A model generated the notes under the pieces. The model worked only from the letters and a program-made list of their open reading frames with translations. It was not told where the DNA came from and made no database searches. The translations under genes were made by a program, and so were the position numbers. 43,947 nucleotides of DNA from Sphingobacteriia bacterium (GTDB lineage: Bacteria; Bacteroidota; Bacteroidia; Bacteroidales; UBA7960): assembly GCA_011390785.1 (NCBI GenBank), contig JAABRR010000031.1:1-43947 (forward strand). Direction: 5' to 3'. Positions 6,889 through 15,563 of the stretch are shown here, piece after piece (position 1 is the stretch's first letter; the number at the start of each line of letters is the position of its first letter).

Positions 6889-7964
6889 ATCGATTTCAGA
6901 TAATCTACTATACTTTTCGTAATTTTTTCTGATGCTTTCCCATCGCCATACAATTCTTTTGGAAAAACAGTTTTACTACCTTTAAAGTGCTTGAAAGCCT
7001 TGATAATCATTTCTTTGTCAGCACCGCCCAAATGATTTACTCCTGCCCGGGTCAATTCGGTCCATTCTGTTTGATCCCGCAGCGTTATGCAGGGCTTCTC
7101 GAAAAAGTAGGCTTCTTTTTGCAATCCTCCGGAATCGGTCATCACCATCTCACAGTTTTGCAGCAACCAGATCATTTGCAGGTAACCCACCGGCGGAATG
7201 AAGAAAATGTTTTTCAGACTTTTATCCAGACCTGATTTTGCCAGAATATTGCGGGTTCTTGGGTGAAGGGGTAAAACAACAGGAATGTCTTTGGCAATTT
7301 CCTGCAATGCATCAAAAATGGCTTTTAGCCGCTCTGATTGATCTGTATTTTCAGCCCGGTGAATGGTGGTAAGAATGAACTTTTCAGGAATTTCATCCGT
7401 AGGTTGGGTAGCCCTGGGTTGATAATAACGGGCCGCATCGTACATTACATCCCCGGTTTTTATGATCATACAGTCGAAATTACTAAAACCTTCTTTTTCA
7501 AGATTATTTATGGCATCCGTAGTGGGGCAAAAAAGCAGGTTGCTTATTCGGTCGGTAAGGATTCTGTTCACTTCTTCAGGCATTTGCATGTTAAAAGAGC
7601 GCAATCCCGCTTCTACATGAGCTACCGGTATATGGAGTTTAGCTGCTGCCAGGGCACCGGCAAGGGTTGAGTTGGTATCACCGTAAACCATGAGCAAATC
7701 AGGCTTTTCCTTTAACAATAGTTCTTCAATTTTTTCCAGCATTCGGCCCGTCATAGCTCCATGTCCCACACTGTTTATATCAAGATTATAGGTTGGAATG
7801 GGTATGTTAAGTTCGTCGAAGAAAACTTTGCTCATATTCTCATCGAAATGTTGGCCTGTATGCACAATTATTTCTTCAAGATTATTGGTAGCGGCTATGG
7901 CTCTGCTTACTGCGGCTGCTTTAATAAACTGTGGGCGTGCCCCTATAACGGTTAATATTTTCAT
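6885..7964 (-). CDS. wecB: UDP-N-acetylglucosamine 2-epimerase (non-hydrolysing)
   Basis: The product has 359 residues from the ATG at 7964 (MKILTVIGARPQFIKAAAV), the usual start for this family; the open frame extends further upstream but those residues do not fit the family. Conserved elements are GARPQ (8-12), VYGDTNST (93-100), HVEAGLRSFNMQMPEEVNR (116-134), HRAENTD (202-208) and TDSGGLQKEA (276-285). The enzyme interconverts UDP-GlcNAc and UDP-ManNAc in the cytoplasm for surface polysaccharides. It is not part of a visible polysaccharide cluster. Stop codons of this gene and of the MFS gene overlap tail to tail. Confidence 0.95.
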   Translation of the reverse strand: MKILTVIGARPQFIKAAAVSRAIAATNNLEEIIVHTGQHFDENMSKVFFDELNIPIPTYNLDINSVGHGAMTGRMLEKIEELLLKEKPDLLMVYGDTNSTLAGALAAAKLHIPVAHVEAGLRSFNMQMPEEVNRILTDRISNLLFCPTTDAINNLEKEGFSNFDCMIIKTGDVMYDAARYYQPRATQPTDEIPEKFILTTIHRAENTDQSERLKAIFDALQEIAKDIPVVLPLHPRTRNILAKSGLDKSLKNIFFIPPVGYLQMIWLLQNCEMVMTDSGGLQKEAYFFEKPCITLRDQTEWTELTRAGVNHLGGADKEMIIKAFKHFKGSKTVFPKELYGDGKASEKITKSIVDYLKSI

Positions 7965-8109
7965 GGTGGCAAAATTAATTTTATTCTTTAATTTTAGAAG
8001 GATTAAATTGGGACTTGTAGAATCCGAAAGCATTATTTTTTTAACCCCATACATTTTAACTGTACTTTTGAAAGTGTATTTTTGATCAAATGATAAACCA
8101 GAACTAATT

Positions 8110-8613
8110 ATGATAATTTTCCTGATTGGATTTATGGGCAGTGGCAAAAGCACCCTGGGTAAGAGATTGGCTAAAAAACTTCAGTATGAATTCATAGATA
8201 TGGATCATTTTATTGAAGAGAAAAACGGAATGACGGTTCAGGAAATATTTGCTAAAAGAGGAGAACCATGGTTTCGAGATCAGGAAGAACAATTTCTTGA
8301 AACTGTTGATATTACAATAAATTTAGTTGTAGCTACAGGAGGCGGGGCTCCATGTCATGGGCGAAATATGGAATTGATGAATAAGAAGGGCATTACTGTT
8401 TATTTGAAATTAAATCCGCCTGTTTTAGCCAATCGATTGATTAATGCCCGGGTAATCAGGCCATTAGTTGCAGGGCTTAATCATGAAGAACTTTTGGCCT
8501 ATATAGAAACAAAAATTGCTGACCGGGAACCCTATTATTCTCAGGCTAAATGCATTATAAAGGGAGAAAATGTGAGAACAGAACATGTAATAAGCCTTGT
8601 TTTTGGCTCATAA
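8110..8613 (+). CDS. aroK: shikimate kinase
   Basis: The product has 167 residues. The P-loop GFMGSGKST is at 7-15, the shikimate-binding FIDMDHFIE at 28-36 (Asp30, Asp32), the GGG loop at 77-79, and the lid arginine in RVIRPLVAG near 114-122. It phosphorylates shikimate with ATP in aromatic amino acid synthesis. The start follows two overlapping candidate -7 boxes (TACTTTTG at 8063-8070, TATTTTTG at 8077-8084). It stands alone, divergent from the epimerase gene. Confidence 0.95.
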   Translation: MIIFLIGFMGSGKSTLGKRLAKKLQYEFIDMDHFIEEKNGMTVQEIFAKRGEPWFRDQEEQFLETVDITINLVVATGGGAPCHGRNMELMNKKGITVYLKLNPPVLANRLINARVIRPLVAGLNHEELLAYIETKIADREPYYSQAKCIIKGENVRTEHVISLVFGS

Positions 8614-8744
8614 TGCCGTGCTGGCACTTTATTTTATTGATTGGTGTTTCACGTATAATCGGCTTTAGGGGATTGTTTATTTTTATCTCTTAAAAAAAAT
8701 CGGGCTTAGATTATCAAGCCTTCTTATATCAATTAAATGTTTGT

Positions 8745-9587
8745 ATGATGCAAAAAATGATTCTTTTCACGTTTTTATCCATTCTTTTACTGGAAACATT
8801 TGCCCAGGTTCGACCTGCACGTAAAAAACATTACGAAAAGTTTTTTTACAGTACCACCTATGTGGTTGAAGATCGTGATCCATTTTCTCTTTATAATAGT
8901 ACAATGAAAAAGGCAATGGAAAAACACTGGAATATTACAGAATTTAAATTTATTAGCTATTCCGAATTTCAGCGAATGCGTACCAATGAAGATGCTTCGT
9001 TTATGATCTTTGCCAATATTAAGCAAAATAACCTCGATCAGACCTATGAGTTTATCAACTTCGTAATGGGAGATAAAAAACGCGAATTTGAGAAAATGCC
9101 AGACCTGGCTTCTGTTCCCCTGTCATACCTTGATGCAGATGACTTCAATTATTTATATAAAATGGGAGTGTTTGTGAAATTTATGCAAACCTACGTTCAA
9201 ATGCAGGCCACCACACCCCGTATGCGATTGAGTAACGTGTGGAACGTGCAAAATAAAGAAGTTCACGCGATGGAATTGTGGCTTTTGGAAGAAGAATTGG
9301 CAGAAAATGTCAATACTCCTGATAAAATACGTGAATTTTATCCTTTTATAGTAAAGATTGTAACCCGCGATGAAATAGAAGAAGCTATTTATAACGATCG
9401 TGAAGATGTGGCCATTTTGCATAAAATAGGCCCCGAAGATACTACCCGAAGCGGAAGGGGGAAGTGTTGGAAATTTATTGTTTCTGTTAAGGATGGCCGT
9501 ATACTTTTTTCATCGCAACATGATGTTGACAGACAAAATCCTGATGCTTTGCTGGCAGATGATCTGGTAAAAATAGCAGAAGAATAA
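8745..9587 (+). CDS. secreted protein of unknown function
   Basis: The product has 280 residues. An N-terminal signal peptide (MMQKMILFTFLSILLLETFAQ) predicts export. ATG at 8745 or the second ATG at 8748 could start it. The mature part is rich in charged and aromatic residues; it contains FMIFANIKQNNLDQTYEFINFVMGD near residues 87-111 and ends with VSVKDGRILFSSQHDVDRQNPDALLADDL. I recognise no catalytic motif or named domain. Proteins of this general look occur in Bacteroidales as conserved unknowns, but I cannot assign a family. It lies between shikimate kinase and the convergent yqgE gene. Confidence 0.8.
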   Translation: MMQKMILFTFLSILLLETFAQVRPARKKHYEKFFYSTTYVVEDRDPFSLYNSTMKKAMEKHWNITEFKFISYSEFQRMRTNEDASFMIFANIKQNNLDQTYEFINFVMGDKKREFEKMPDLASVPLSYLDADDFNYLYKMGVFVKFMQTYVQMQATTPRMRLSNVWNVQNKEVHAMELWLLEEELAENVNTPDKIREFYPFIVKIVTRDEIEEAIYNDREDVAILHKIGPEDTTRSGRGKCWKFIVSVKDGRILFSSQHDVDRQNPDALLADDLVKIAEE

Positions 9588-9602
9588 GGCAATAAAGGCA
9601 AA

Positions 9603-10166
9603 TTAATTAAGTATCGGATCTGTGGGAAAGTTTGCCCATATGGCATAATCATTACCCAATTTTTTGAGTGTATTGGCCCAAAGGGTTTCAGCATTGTCTG
9701 CCAAAACACAATTTTGAGTTGCCTGGGTAACAATCCATGAGTTTTCGCCCATTTCTTTATTCAGTTGGCCTGCATCCCATCCTGAGTAACCAATAAAAAA
9801 TCTTACCTGAGAAGGGCTAACGAGTTTGAGATCTATCAATTCCATTATTTTTTTTATTTCTCCTCCCCAATAAAGATCTCCAAAAATATTGATGCTGCCA
9901 GGAATCTGGTCGCCCAGCGTATGAATATAAAAGAGCCTTTCCGGATGAACGGGGCCGCCAAGATAAAGGGGGAAATCTATTTCAGGGAAATCTTTTACCA
10001 CTTCATTTAACTTAAGGTGTATGGGTTTATTAACGATAAGTCCAAAAGTGCCTTCTTCGGTAGTATGCTCCACAAGCAATACAACACTCTTACTGAAGTA
10101 GAAGTCTCTCAGTGAAGGTTCGCTTATCAGAAGCCTGCCTTGCAATGGTTGTAATTTGCGGTTCAT
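9603..10166 (-). CDS. YqgE/AlgH family protein (DUF179)
   Basis: The product has 187 residues. The start LQPLQGRLLISEPSLRDFYFSKSVVLLVEH and the following GTFGLIVNKP are hallmark sequences of the UPF0301/YqgE family, and the GGPVHPERLFYIHTL segment near residues 91-105 completes it. The molecular role of the family is not settled; AlgH in Pseudomonas was described as a regulator of alginate. The gene is divergent from murL and convergent with the unknown secreted protein (15 bp between their ends). Confidence 0.93.
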   Translation of the reverse strand: MNRKLQPLQGRLLISEPSLRDFYFSKSVVLLVEHTTEEGTFGLIVNKPIHLKLNEVVKDFPEIDFPLYLGGPVHPERLFYIHTLGDQIPGSINIFGDLYWGGEIKKIMELIDLKLVSPSQVRFFIGYSGWDAGQLNKEMGENSWIVTQATQNCVLADNAETLWANTLKKLGNDYAIWANFPTDPILN

Positions 10167-10202
10167 TAAAAATATTTTTTGTTAATACAGGAAATAATTA
10201 GA

Positions 10203-10218
10203 ACAGATTCCAATCTGT
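10203..10218. promoter_or_regulatory. palindrome ACAGATT-CC-AATCTGT upstream of murL
   Basis: A perfect 7-bp inverted repeat around CC lies in the divergent yqgE/murL gap. It ends 17 bp before the TATCTTTG box of murL, so it covers the -33 region. An operator role is plausible but untested. Confidence 0.45.
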
Positions 10219-10235
10219 GAAAAAAATTAAAATTC

Positions 10236-10243
10236 TATCTTTG
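10236..10243 (+). promoter_or_regulatory. candidate -7 element of the murL-murD2 unit
   Basis: TATCTTTG matches the Bacteroidota -7 consensus TAnnTTTG; a weak -33 (TCTG, 10214-10217) lies 18 nt upstream. The murL start codon is about 58 nt downstream. Confidence 0.5.
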
Positions 10244-10300
10244 CTAAATTTATAACCTTACAACAAGATTAAGTTTACCATTGTTCATAATCTGGAACTT

Positions 10301-11689
10301 ATGCAAGGCAACAATTCCAACACCTTTAAAAAGCTCAGAAAGAATTATCCTTTAATAACTTACGAGGGTTTTCATTGGCAGGCTCAAAATAGCATACTGT
10401 CTATAACCTATCATTTTAACATTTCAGGGAAGTATGATTTCTTCCCGAAATATGAAATTCCCCTTGCAGATCACAATCTTGATTCTTTCAATATTTCTTT
10501 TATCGATAGTATGATTTTTCATATTGGTATGGTTGAGTTAATCAGCTATTGGAAGTTGACTTGTTCTCCCAGAATATTGATAAAGCCTTTTCGGATAAAA
10601 GCATTTCAACAGGATTGGTGGCGAAAGCTTTATTTTTTGGGCCTGAGTGAGTTTTTTTACCTGAATGGCATTGACGTTGAAGAAAACTCTTTGCTAACTT
10701 TTGAGTTTGAAAAAATGTCGAAACTGGTAGGTCGGAATTTTTCGCTTGATTCAGGAAACGGAGTTTTGGTTCCGGTTGGCGGGGGAAAAGATTCTCTGGC
10801 AACATTGAGCGTTCTATCGGGTTTTTCCGAAGGCCAAATGGCTTTTGCTATCAATCCTGGTATGGCTACAGTAGAATCAGTTAAGATCGCTGGTCTGGAA
10901 AATAATTTCGTGAAAGTTGAGCGGATTCTTGATCCATTATTAATCACCTTAAACAACAAGGGTTTTCTTAACGGGCATACTCCTTTCTCGGCTCTGATAG
11001 CTTTTGTCAGTTCCTTTGTTGCTTCTTTATATGGTTATCGCTATATCGCATTATCAAATGAATCCAGCGCCAATGAAGCTACTATTCCAGGTACAAATAT
11101 AAATCATCAGTATTCCAAATCATTTGATTTTGAAAACAGCTTCCGTAAGTATATAGTTAATTTCATAACCAGAGATTTATACTATTTTAGCCTGTTACGG
11201 CCCTTAAATGAATTACAGATCGCTTCGCTTTTTTCTCAGAATCCCGGTTATTTTAAGATTTTCAGATCGTGCAATGTAGGCAGCAAAACCAATTCTTGGT
11301 GTTGTAAATGTTCAAAGTGCTTATTTACTTACATAATGTTATCCCCATTTTTAACGACTGAAATCCTTGTTTCCATTTTTGGCGAAAATTTACTTGAAAA
11401 AAAAACTCTGATTCCTTTGCTTGACCAGCTTACCGGAATCGCACCAGAAAAGCCCTTCGAATGTATTGGTACCATCGACGAGGTGAATTCAGCCCTGGGG
11501 TATCTGGCTTCAAAATATGCAGGAAAGGAATTACCTGCATTACTTAAACATCATCAAAAAGTTACTGAAAATATTATGTTTACCGGGCTTCCTAATCAGT
11601 TAATTAGCTGGAATGAGTGTCATAACCTTCATGATCAATTTGAAAAGTTGTTAAAAGATAAGCTTGGCATAGAAATTACTTCCCGATAA
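10301..11689 (+). CDS. murL: MurL-like UDP-MurNAc-L-Ala-L-Glu epimerase
   Basis: The product has 462 residues and no signal peptide. The N-terminal half lacks familiar motifs. A PP-loop ATP-pyrophosphatase motif follows, PVGGGKDSLATL (Gly160-Ser165), then ALSNESSANEA (250-260) and NINHQYSKSFDFE (266-278). A cysteine cluster CNVGSKTNSWCCKCSKC (Cys324, 334, 335, 337, 340) resembles the zinc site of QueC-like PP-loop enzymes. This combination fits MurL, described in Xanthomonas as the ATP-dependent epimerase that turns the L-Glu of UDP-MurNAc-L-Ala-L-Glu into D-Glu. The next gene, 8 bp downstream, is a MurD-like ligase, exactly the partner expected. The pairing makes the call strong; without it one would say only PP-loop protein. 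Confidence 0.82.
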   Translation: MQGNNSNTFKKLRKNYPLITYEGFHWQAQNSILSITYHFNISGKYDFFPKYEIPLADHNLDSFNISFIDSMIFHIGMVELISYWKLTCSPRILIKPFRIKAFQQDWWRKLYFLGLSEFFYLNGIDVEENSLLTFEFEKMSKLVGRNFSLDSGNGVLVPVGGGKDSLATLSVLSGFSEGQMAFAINPGMATVESVKIAGLENNFVKVERILDPLLITLNNKGFLNGHTPFSALIAFVSSFVASLYGYRYIALSNESSANEATIPGTNINHQYSKSFDFENSFRKYIVNFITRDLYYFSLLRPLNELQIASLFSQNPGYFKIFRSCNVGSKTNSWCCKCSKCLFTYIMLSPFLTTEILVSIFGENLLEKKTLIPLLDQLTGIAPEKPFECIGTIDEVNSALGYLASKYAGKELPALLKHHQKVTENIMFTGLPNQLISWNECHNLHDQFEKLLKDKLGIEITSR

Positions 11690-11697
11690 GATATTTT

Positions 11698-13095
11698 ATG
11701 ATAGAAAAATTCTTCAACGGTTTTTTTGGCCGGCAAAGCATTTGTTTGTTGGGTTTTGGGCGGGAAGGGAAATCTACTTTTGGCGCCTTGAGAAGATATT
11801 TGCCTGGCAATAAGATTATTATTGCTGATGTAAACGACCAGACAGAAAATAATTTTCAAAAAGAATTCGACCAAAAAGAGAATGTGGTGTTCTTTTGTGG
11901 CAAACATTATACATCTGGCTTGAAAGAAGCAGATTTGATCATCAAATCGCCCGGTGTATCTCTTAAATCGTTAAAAGAAGATGGAGTGACAGAGGAGTAC
12001 AATTATCTGTCTCAAACCGAGATTTTTTTAAGGCTTTTCAGGGAGCAGATTGTAGGCGTAACCGGCACAAAAGGAAAAAGCACAACAGTTAGTTTAATCT
12101 ATGCTATTCTTAAAAATGCTAACCGAAATGTTTTACTTGTTGGAAATATTGGCGTGCCGCCCTTCGATCTTTTAGATAAAATTACAGATGAAACCTCAAT
12201 TGTTTTTGAGATGAGTAGCCATCAGTTGCATACTGTTAAGCAGTCGCCGGGTATTGCTGTATTGCTCAATATTTTTCAGGATCACCTGGATCATTATGAC
12301 TCTTTTGAAGAATATCAGCAGGCAAAGCTTAATATTGCCCGGTGGCAAAAACAAGGTGATAAATTTATCTTTAATGCCGGAAATAATTTATTGAGCCAAT
12401 TGATCCTGGATATAAGAACCCCGGCAACTATTTATGGTCTAAATTCCAGAGATAATAAATATAACAGGGTTTTTTGTAAAGATGACGGGTTTTATATTGA
12501 GCATGGGCAGAAGTCTTATTTTCTGGAGGATATTTGTAAAGAAAGGCGTTTGCAAGGCGATCATAATCTTATAAACATTGGAGCAGCAGTTACTGCAGCT
12601 TTTGTTTTGGGTGTTTCTTCTGATGATATAAGAACTACCGTAGCATCCTTTTCCGGGTTACCTCACAGGCTCGAATTTGTAAGGGAATTAAGAGGTGTTC
12701 GCTACTACAACGATTCTATAAGCACTATACCGGAAGCAACCATAGAAGCTCTGAAAACATTTCAGAATGTAGGAACCCTTTTGCTGGGTGGCTTTGATAG
12801 GGGTATTGATTATTCAATACTTGTTGATTATTTGGTCGAAAATCCTGTTGAAAGTATCATTTTTACAGGAAGGGCAGGCAAAAGAATCAGGAAAGAATTT
12901 CTCTCTAAGGCATCTGTTAAATGCAAAATTGACATTATTCTCGTTGACGATTTTGAATCGGCTGTTAAAAAGGCCGTAGAAGTTTCTCTTCCTGGTAAAG
13001 TTTGTCTTCTGTCTCCGGCTGCTGCCAGTTATGATATGTTTAAGAATTTTGAAGAGAGGGGAGAAAAATTCAAACAGATGATTGTTGCCATTTAA
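11698..13095 (+). CDS. murD2: MurD-family ligase, probable UDP-MurNAc-L-Ala:L-Glu ligase (MurD2)
   Basis: The product has 465 residues with the three-domain Mur ligase plan. An N-terminal Rossmann-like part begins with ICLLGFGREGKS (15-26). The ATP loop is GTKGKST (123-129), followed by EMSSHQL (171-177) and the metal/substrate segment NIFQDHLDHY (191-200). The C-terminal domain begins with YNDSISTIPEATIEAL, where ordinary MurD has NDSKATN. Ordinary MurD adds D-Glu; the MurL-linked MurD2 adds L-Glu, later epimerised. The immediate coupling to the MurL-like gene is the reason for choosing MurD2. Whether a standard murD and glutamate racemase also exist cannot be seen here. Confidence 0.82.
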   Translation: MIEKFFNGFFGRQSICLLGFGREGKSTFGALRRYLPGNKIIIADVNDQTENNFQKEFDQKENVVFFCGKHYTSGLKEADLIIKSPGVSLKSLKEDGVTEEYNYLSQTEIFLRLFREQIVGVTGTKGKSTTVSLIYAILKNANRNVLLVGNIGVPPFDLLDKITDETSIVFEMSSHQLHTVKQSPGIAVLLNIFQDHLDHYDSFEEYQQAKLNIARWQKQGDKFIFNAGNNLLSQLILDIRTPATIYGLNSRDNKYNRVFCKDDGFYIEHGQKSYFLEDICKERRLQGDHNLINIGAAVTAAFVLGVSSDDIRTTVASFSGLPHRLEFVRELRGVRYYNDSISTIPEATIEALKTFQNVGTLLLGGFDRGIDYSILVDYLVENPVESIIFTGRAGKRIRKEFLSKASVKCKIDIILVDDFESAVKKAVEVSLPGKVCLLSPAAASYDMFKNFEERGEKFKQMIVAI

Positions 13096-13186
13096 TAATT
13101 ATCTGGCCATGCTTTGGGTATTGTACTTTTCGAAGATGATTCAGTTTAAGCTACTTTTAACTTCGTCTAAAGCTGATTGGCTCTTT

Positions 13187-13891
13187 TTATTGTTGAAAAG
13201 GTTTCTCATAGCTTCTTAGCAACGTTTTCAATACCTTTTGCGGTTCTCTGACAGATTTAATGGCATATTCAAAAAGCAACTCTTCTTTTTCATCGGAAGT
13301 GAGTTGCCAGGGGTAAGATGAATCTTTCAACCGCCCTGCAAGATGATACAAGCAAAGAGCCACCGAAACAGAAATATTGTAACTTTCAGTAAATCCATAA
13401 ATGGGGATTTTTACAAAAGCATCCGCATCTGCCAGGGCTTGTTCCGATAATCCGAAACCTTCATTACCAAAAACAAGGGCAGTTTTATGATCAATGGGCA
13501 GATCCTCGAGCAGGCAATCATTTTTATGCGGACTGGTAGCAATAATCCTGTATCCATTCTTTCTTAACTTTTTAAAGCAGGTAAGGGTATTGTAATCAGC
13601 ATGGTTGTATTTATAAATATTGATCCATTTATTTGAACCCACAACTATATCGGGGTTAATCTCGTAAGGATTATTATTTTCAATAACATAAAGGTCCTGA
13701 ATACCGGTAAGCTCGCAGGTTCGAATTACTGCACTGGCATTATGAGATTGGTAAATATCTTCCAGTACCACGGTTACATGGCGTGTTCTGTTACTAAGAA
13801 CTTCGTTAAACTTGTTCCATCTTTCTTCGGTTATCATTTTCTGAAGGTTTTCCAGCAGATAACGGCGCGTTTCTTTCGAATACTTTGTCAT
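13187..13891 (-). CDS. trmH: TrmH-type (SpoU) tRNA 2'-O-methyltransferase
   Basis: The product has 234 residues. SpoU motif 1 is NASAVIRTCE (51-60, with Arg57), motif 2 FGNEGFGLS (141-149) and motif 3 IPIYGFTESYNISVSVAL (162-179), which form the knotted SAM-binding fold. Length and the N-terminal extension match TrmH, which methylates Gm18 in the D-loop of tRNAs. The start ATG overlaps the stop of the arginase-family gene (ATGA), so the two are translationally coupled. Another SpoU target is possible. Confidence 0.9.
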   Translation of the reverse strand: MTKYSKETRRYLLENLQKMITEERWNKFNEVLSNRTRHVTVVLEDIYQSHNASAVIRTCELTGIQDLYVIENNNPYEINPDIVVGSNKWINIYKYNHADYNTLTCFKKLRKNGYRIIATSPHKNDCLLEDLPIDHKTALVFGNEGFGLSEQALADADAFVKIPIYGFTESYNISVSVALCLYHLAGRLKDSSYPWQLTSDEKEELLFEYAIKSVREPQKVLKTLLRSYEKPFQQ

Positions 13892-14952
13892 AGTCTGTTA
13901 TTTGATTTCAGCATCAGAGCAATGGTTTTGTATAGAATACGACATGCAACAATACCATCGATAGGATTTGGTCCGGTTTCAACCAGGTCGAACCCAATAA
14001 TTGTTTTGCCCGAATTTACGAGTTGCTCAAAAAGGTAGAGCACCTGGCTGTAAGTTAAACCGCCGGGCACGGGTGTACCGGTTCCCGGGCACTGAGACGG
14101 ATCCAGTCCATCAATATCGAAGGTTATGTAAACTTTTTCAGGGAGGTTCTTAATTATTTCATTACAGACTGATTGCCAGGTTTGGCCTTCAAACAATTTT
14201 TTATCGATTTCGCGGGCATAATATCCGTAAAACCTACCTTTGTTTTGTTTGATAAAATTAGCTTCTTCTTCGCAAATATCGCGTAATCCAACCTGCGCAA
14301 AACTTTTAATAGGAATAAGTTTGGCCGCATTGTAAATAACAGATGCATGAGAGTGTTCGAAACCCATGAATGACGGATGCAGGTCAGCATGTGCATCAAT
14401 CTGAAGGACTCCAAATTCGGAATATTGTTCTGCCATTGCTTCGAGCATACCAAGAGGAGTGCTGTGATCGCCGCCAATGAGAGCTATCAGTTTTCCCTTC
14501 TTCAGATAACGAGCTGTTTTTTCTTTAATATCATTTTTCAGATTGTTACAAGCATCGTTTATTTCATCACGTATCCTGATCATTTCTTGGGTATTTCCTT
14601 TCTCCGGGTATTCTTCCAGTATATGGATATACTTTTGTGCCTTTTTTCTTAGGCTTTTGTTCTGTTTAAGGGTTTGATCAGATATTACTTCCATAGCAAT
14701 ACCGGCTTTCCATGGGGCATCAACTACTTCATCGAATAGGTCTATCTGGGGAGATTGATCAAAAATATTCTGCGGCCCCAAAGATGTGCCATCCTGGTTG
14801 GATACGGTAACATCCCAGGGAACAGGAATGATTACTACATCAGCTTCTTCGGGGGTAAAGGGTAATCCGAAAATATTGGCTTCTGTATGACCAACGCTAT
14901 TGGCATTAAACGAAGCAATTTTATCTTTCTTACTTTTTTTGGTATTATTCAT
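13888..14952 (-). CDS. arginase/agmatinase/formiminoglutamase-family ureohydrolase
   Basis: The product has 354 residues, somewhat longer than typical agmatinase. The two-manganese site is complete: GGDHS (His163), DAHADLH (Asp186, His188, Asp190) and DIDGLDPS (Asp279, Asp281), with substrate-loop HSHAS at 200-204 and PGTGTPVPGGL after it. An insertion of about 60 mostly charged residues lies between residues 85 and 150. The enzyme hydrolyses a guanidino or formimino group to give urea or formamide; motifs do not say which substrate. It is read from a good promoter at 14979-15009 and overlaps trmH by 4 bp. Confidence 0.9.
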   Translation of the reverse strand: MNNTKKSKKDKIASFNANSVGHTEANIFGLPFTPEEADVVIIPVPWDVTVSNQDGTSLGPQNIFDQSPQIDLFDEVVDAPWKAGIAMEVISDQTLKQNKSLRKKAQKYIHILEEYPEKGNTQEMIRIRDEINDACNNLKNDIKEKTARYLKKGKLIALIGGDHSTPLGMLEAMAEQYSEFGVLQIDAHADLHPSFMGFEHSHASVIYNAAKLIPIKSFAQVGLRDICEEEANFIKQNKGRFYGYYAREIDKKLFEGQTWQSVCNEIIKNLPEKVYITFDIDGLDPSQCPGTGTPVPGGLTYSQVLYLFEQLVNSGKTIIGFDLVETGPNPIDGIVACRILYKTIALMLKSNNRL

Positions 14953-14978
14953 CTATGCAATAATAAGAGTTATGCGGG

Positions 14979-15009
14979 CAAAAATAAGTTTTTTTGTTGC
15001 ATAGAACAA
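14979..15009 (-). promoter_or_regulatory. Bacteroidota-type promoter of the arginase-trmH unit
   Basis: Minus-strand TTG (15009-15007), 20-nt spacer, TATTTTTG (14986-14979). The start codon is 26 nt downstream of the -7 box. Confidence 0.65.
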
Positions 15010-15041
15010 TATTTATGGCAAGTTGAATGGTATGAAATAAA

Positions 15042-15070
15042 AAAACCCCGGAATCATATTCCAGGGTTTT
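15042..15070 (-). terminator. intrinsic terminator of the HU gene
   Basis: Arms of 12 bp (15059-15070 and 15042-15053, one mismatch) around TCATA, followed on the minus strand by a T-rich run. It sits 22 bp after the HU stop codon. Confidence 0.85.
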
Positions 15071-15091
15071 CTATAATTTTTTGATGACTGC

Positions 15092-15364
15092 TTACTTAAC
15101 AACATCAGCAAGTTCTGCACCTGCTTTGAATTTCACAACTTTTTTGGCAGGAATAGTAATTTCTTTACCAGTTTGTGGGTTTCTACCTTTGCGTTCTTCT
15201 CTCATAGAAACTGAGAAGGATCCAAATCCAACCAAAGCAACGCGATCGCCTGCTTTCAGCGCTTCAGTAGTTGCACCAATAAAAGCGTCAAGAGCTTTTT
15301 TTGCATCAGCTTTTGTTAAGCCTGAGTGAGATGCCATTGCATCAATTAATTCTGCTTTGTTCAT
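15092..15364 (-). CDS. hup: HU-family DNA-binding protein
   Basis: The product has 90 residues, the standard HU length. It begins [28 protein letters not shown], has GFGSFSV near 46-52 and the DNA-bending arm [13 protein letters not shown] at about 60-72 with the conserved proline. HU is an abundant nucleoid protein that bends and compacts DNA. The gene stands alone between its own promoter and a strong terminator, as expected for a highly expressed single gene. Confidence 0.97.
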   Translation of the reverse strand: MNKAELIDAMASHSGLTKADAKKALDAFIGATTEALKAGDRVALVGFGSFSVSMREERKGRNPQTGKEITIPAKKVVKFKAGAELADVVK

Positions 15365-15421
15365 TTTTTCCGTTTTTAGTTAGTTTCTCTTTAATAAATT
15401 AAAAATGTCCTTTAACCTTTG

Positions 15422-15451
15422 CAAATATAGGCTATTTCTTAAAAAATACAA
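15422..15451 (-). promoter_or_regulatory. Bacteroidota-type promoter of the HU gene
   Basis: Minus-strand TTG (15451-15449), 19-nt spacer, TATATTTG (15429-15422), a full match to the consensus. The start codon lies 57 nt downstream. Confidence 0.75.
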
Positions 15452-15563
15452 GCTAAATATGTGAAAAGTATGGGCTTTGTTGATAAAAAGGAATGTTTTG
15501 TTAATAACTTTGCTTGAAAGGCCTGTTTTTATTGCTGTTTCAGAAAGAATGTGATTAGAATGC

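Noticed and set aside
7965-8153. N-terminal extension of the UDP-GlcNAc epimerase
   Set aside because: The frame is open upstream, but the family starts at MKILTVIGARPQ and the extension overlaps the promoter region and start of aroK.
13700-13740. GGTTCGAATT-like string resembling a tRNA T-loop
   Set aside because: It lies inside the trmH coding sequence and no acceptor or anticodon stems fit around it.
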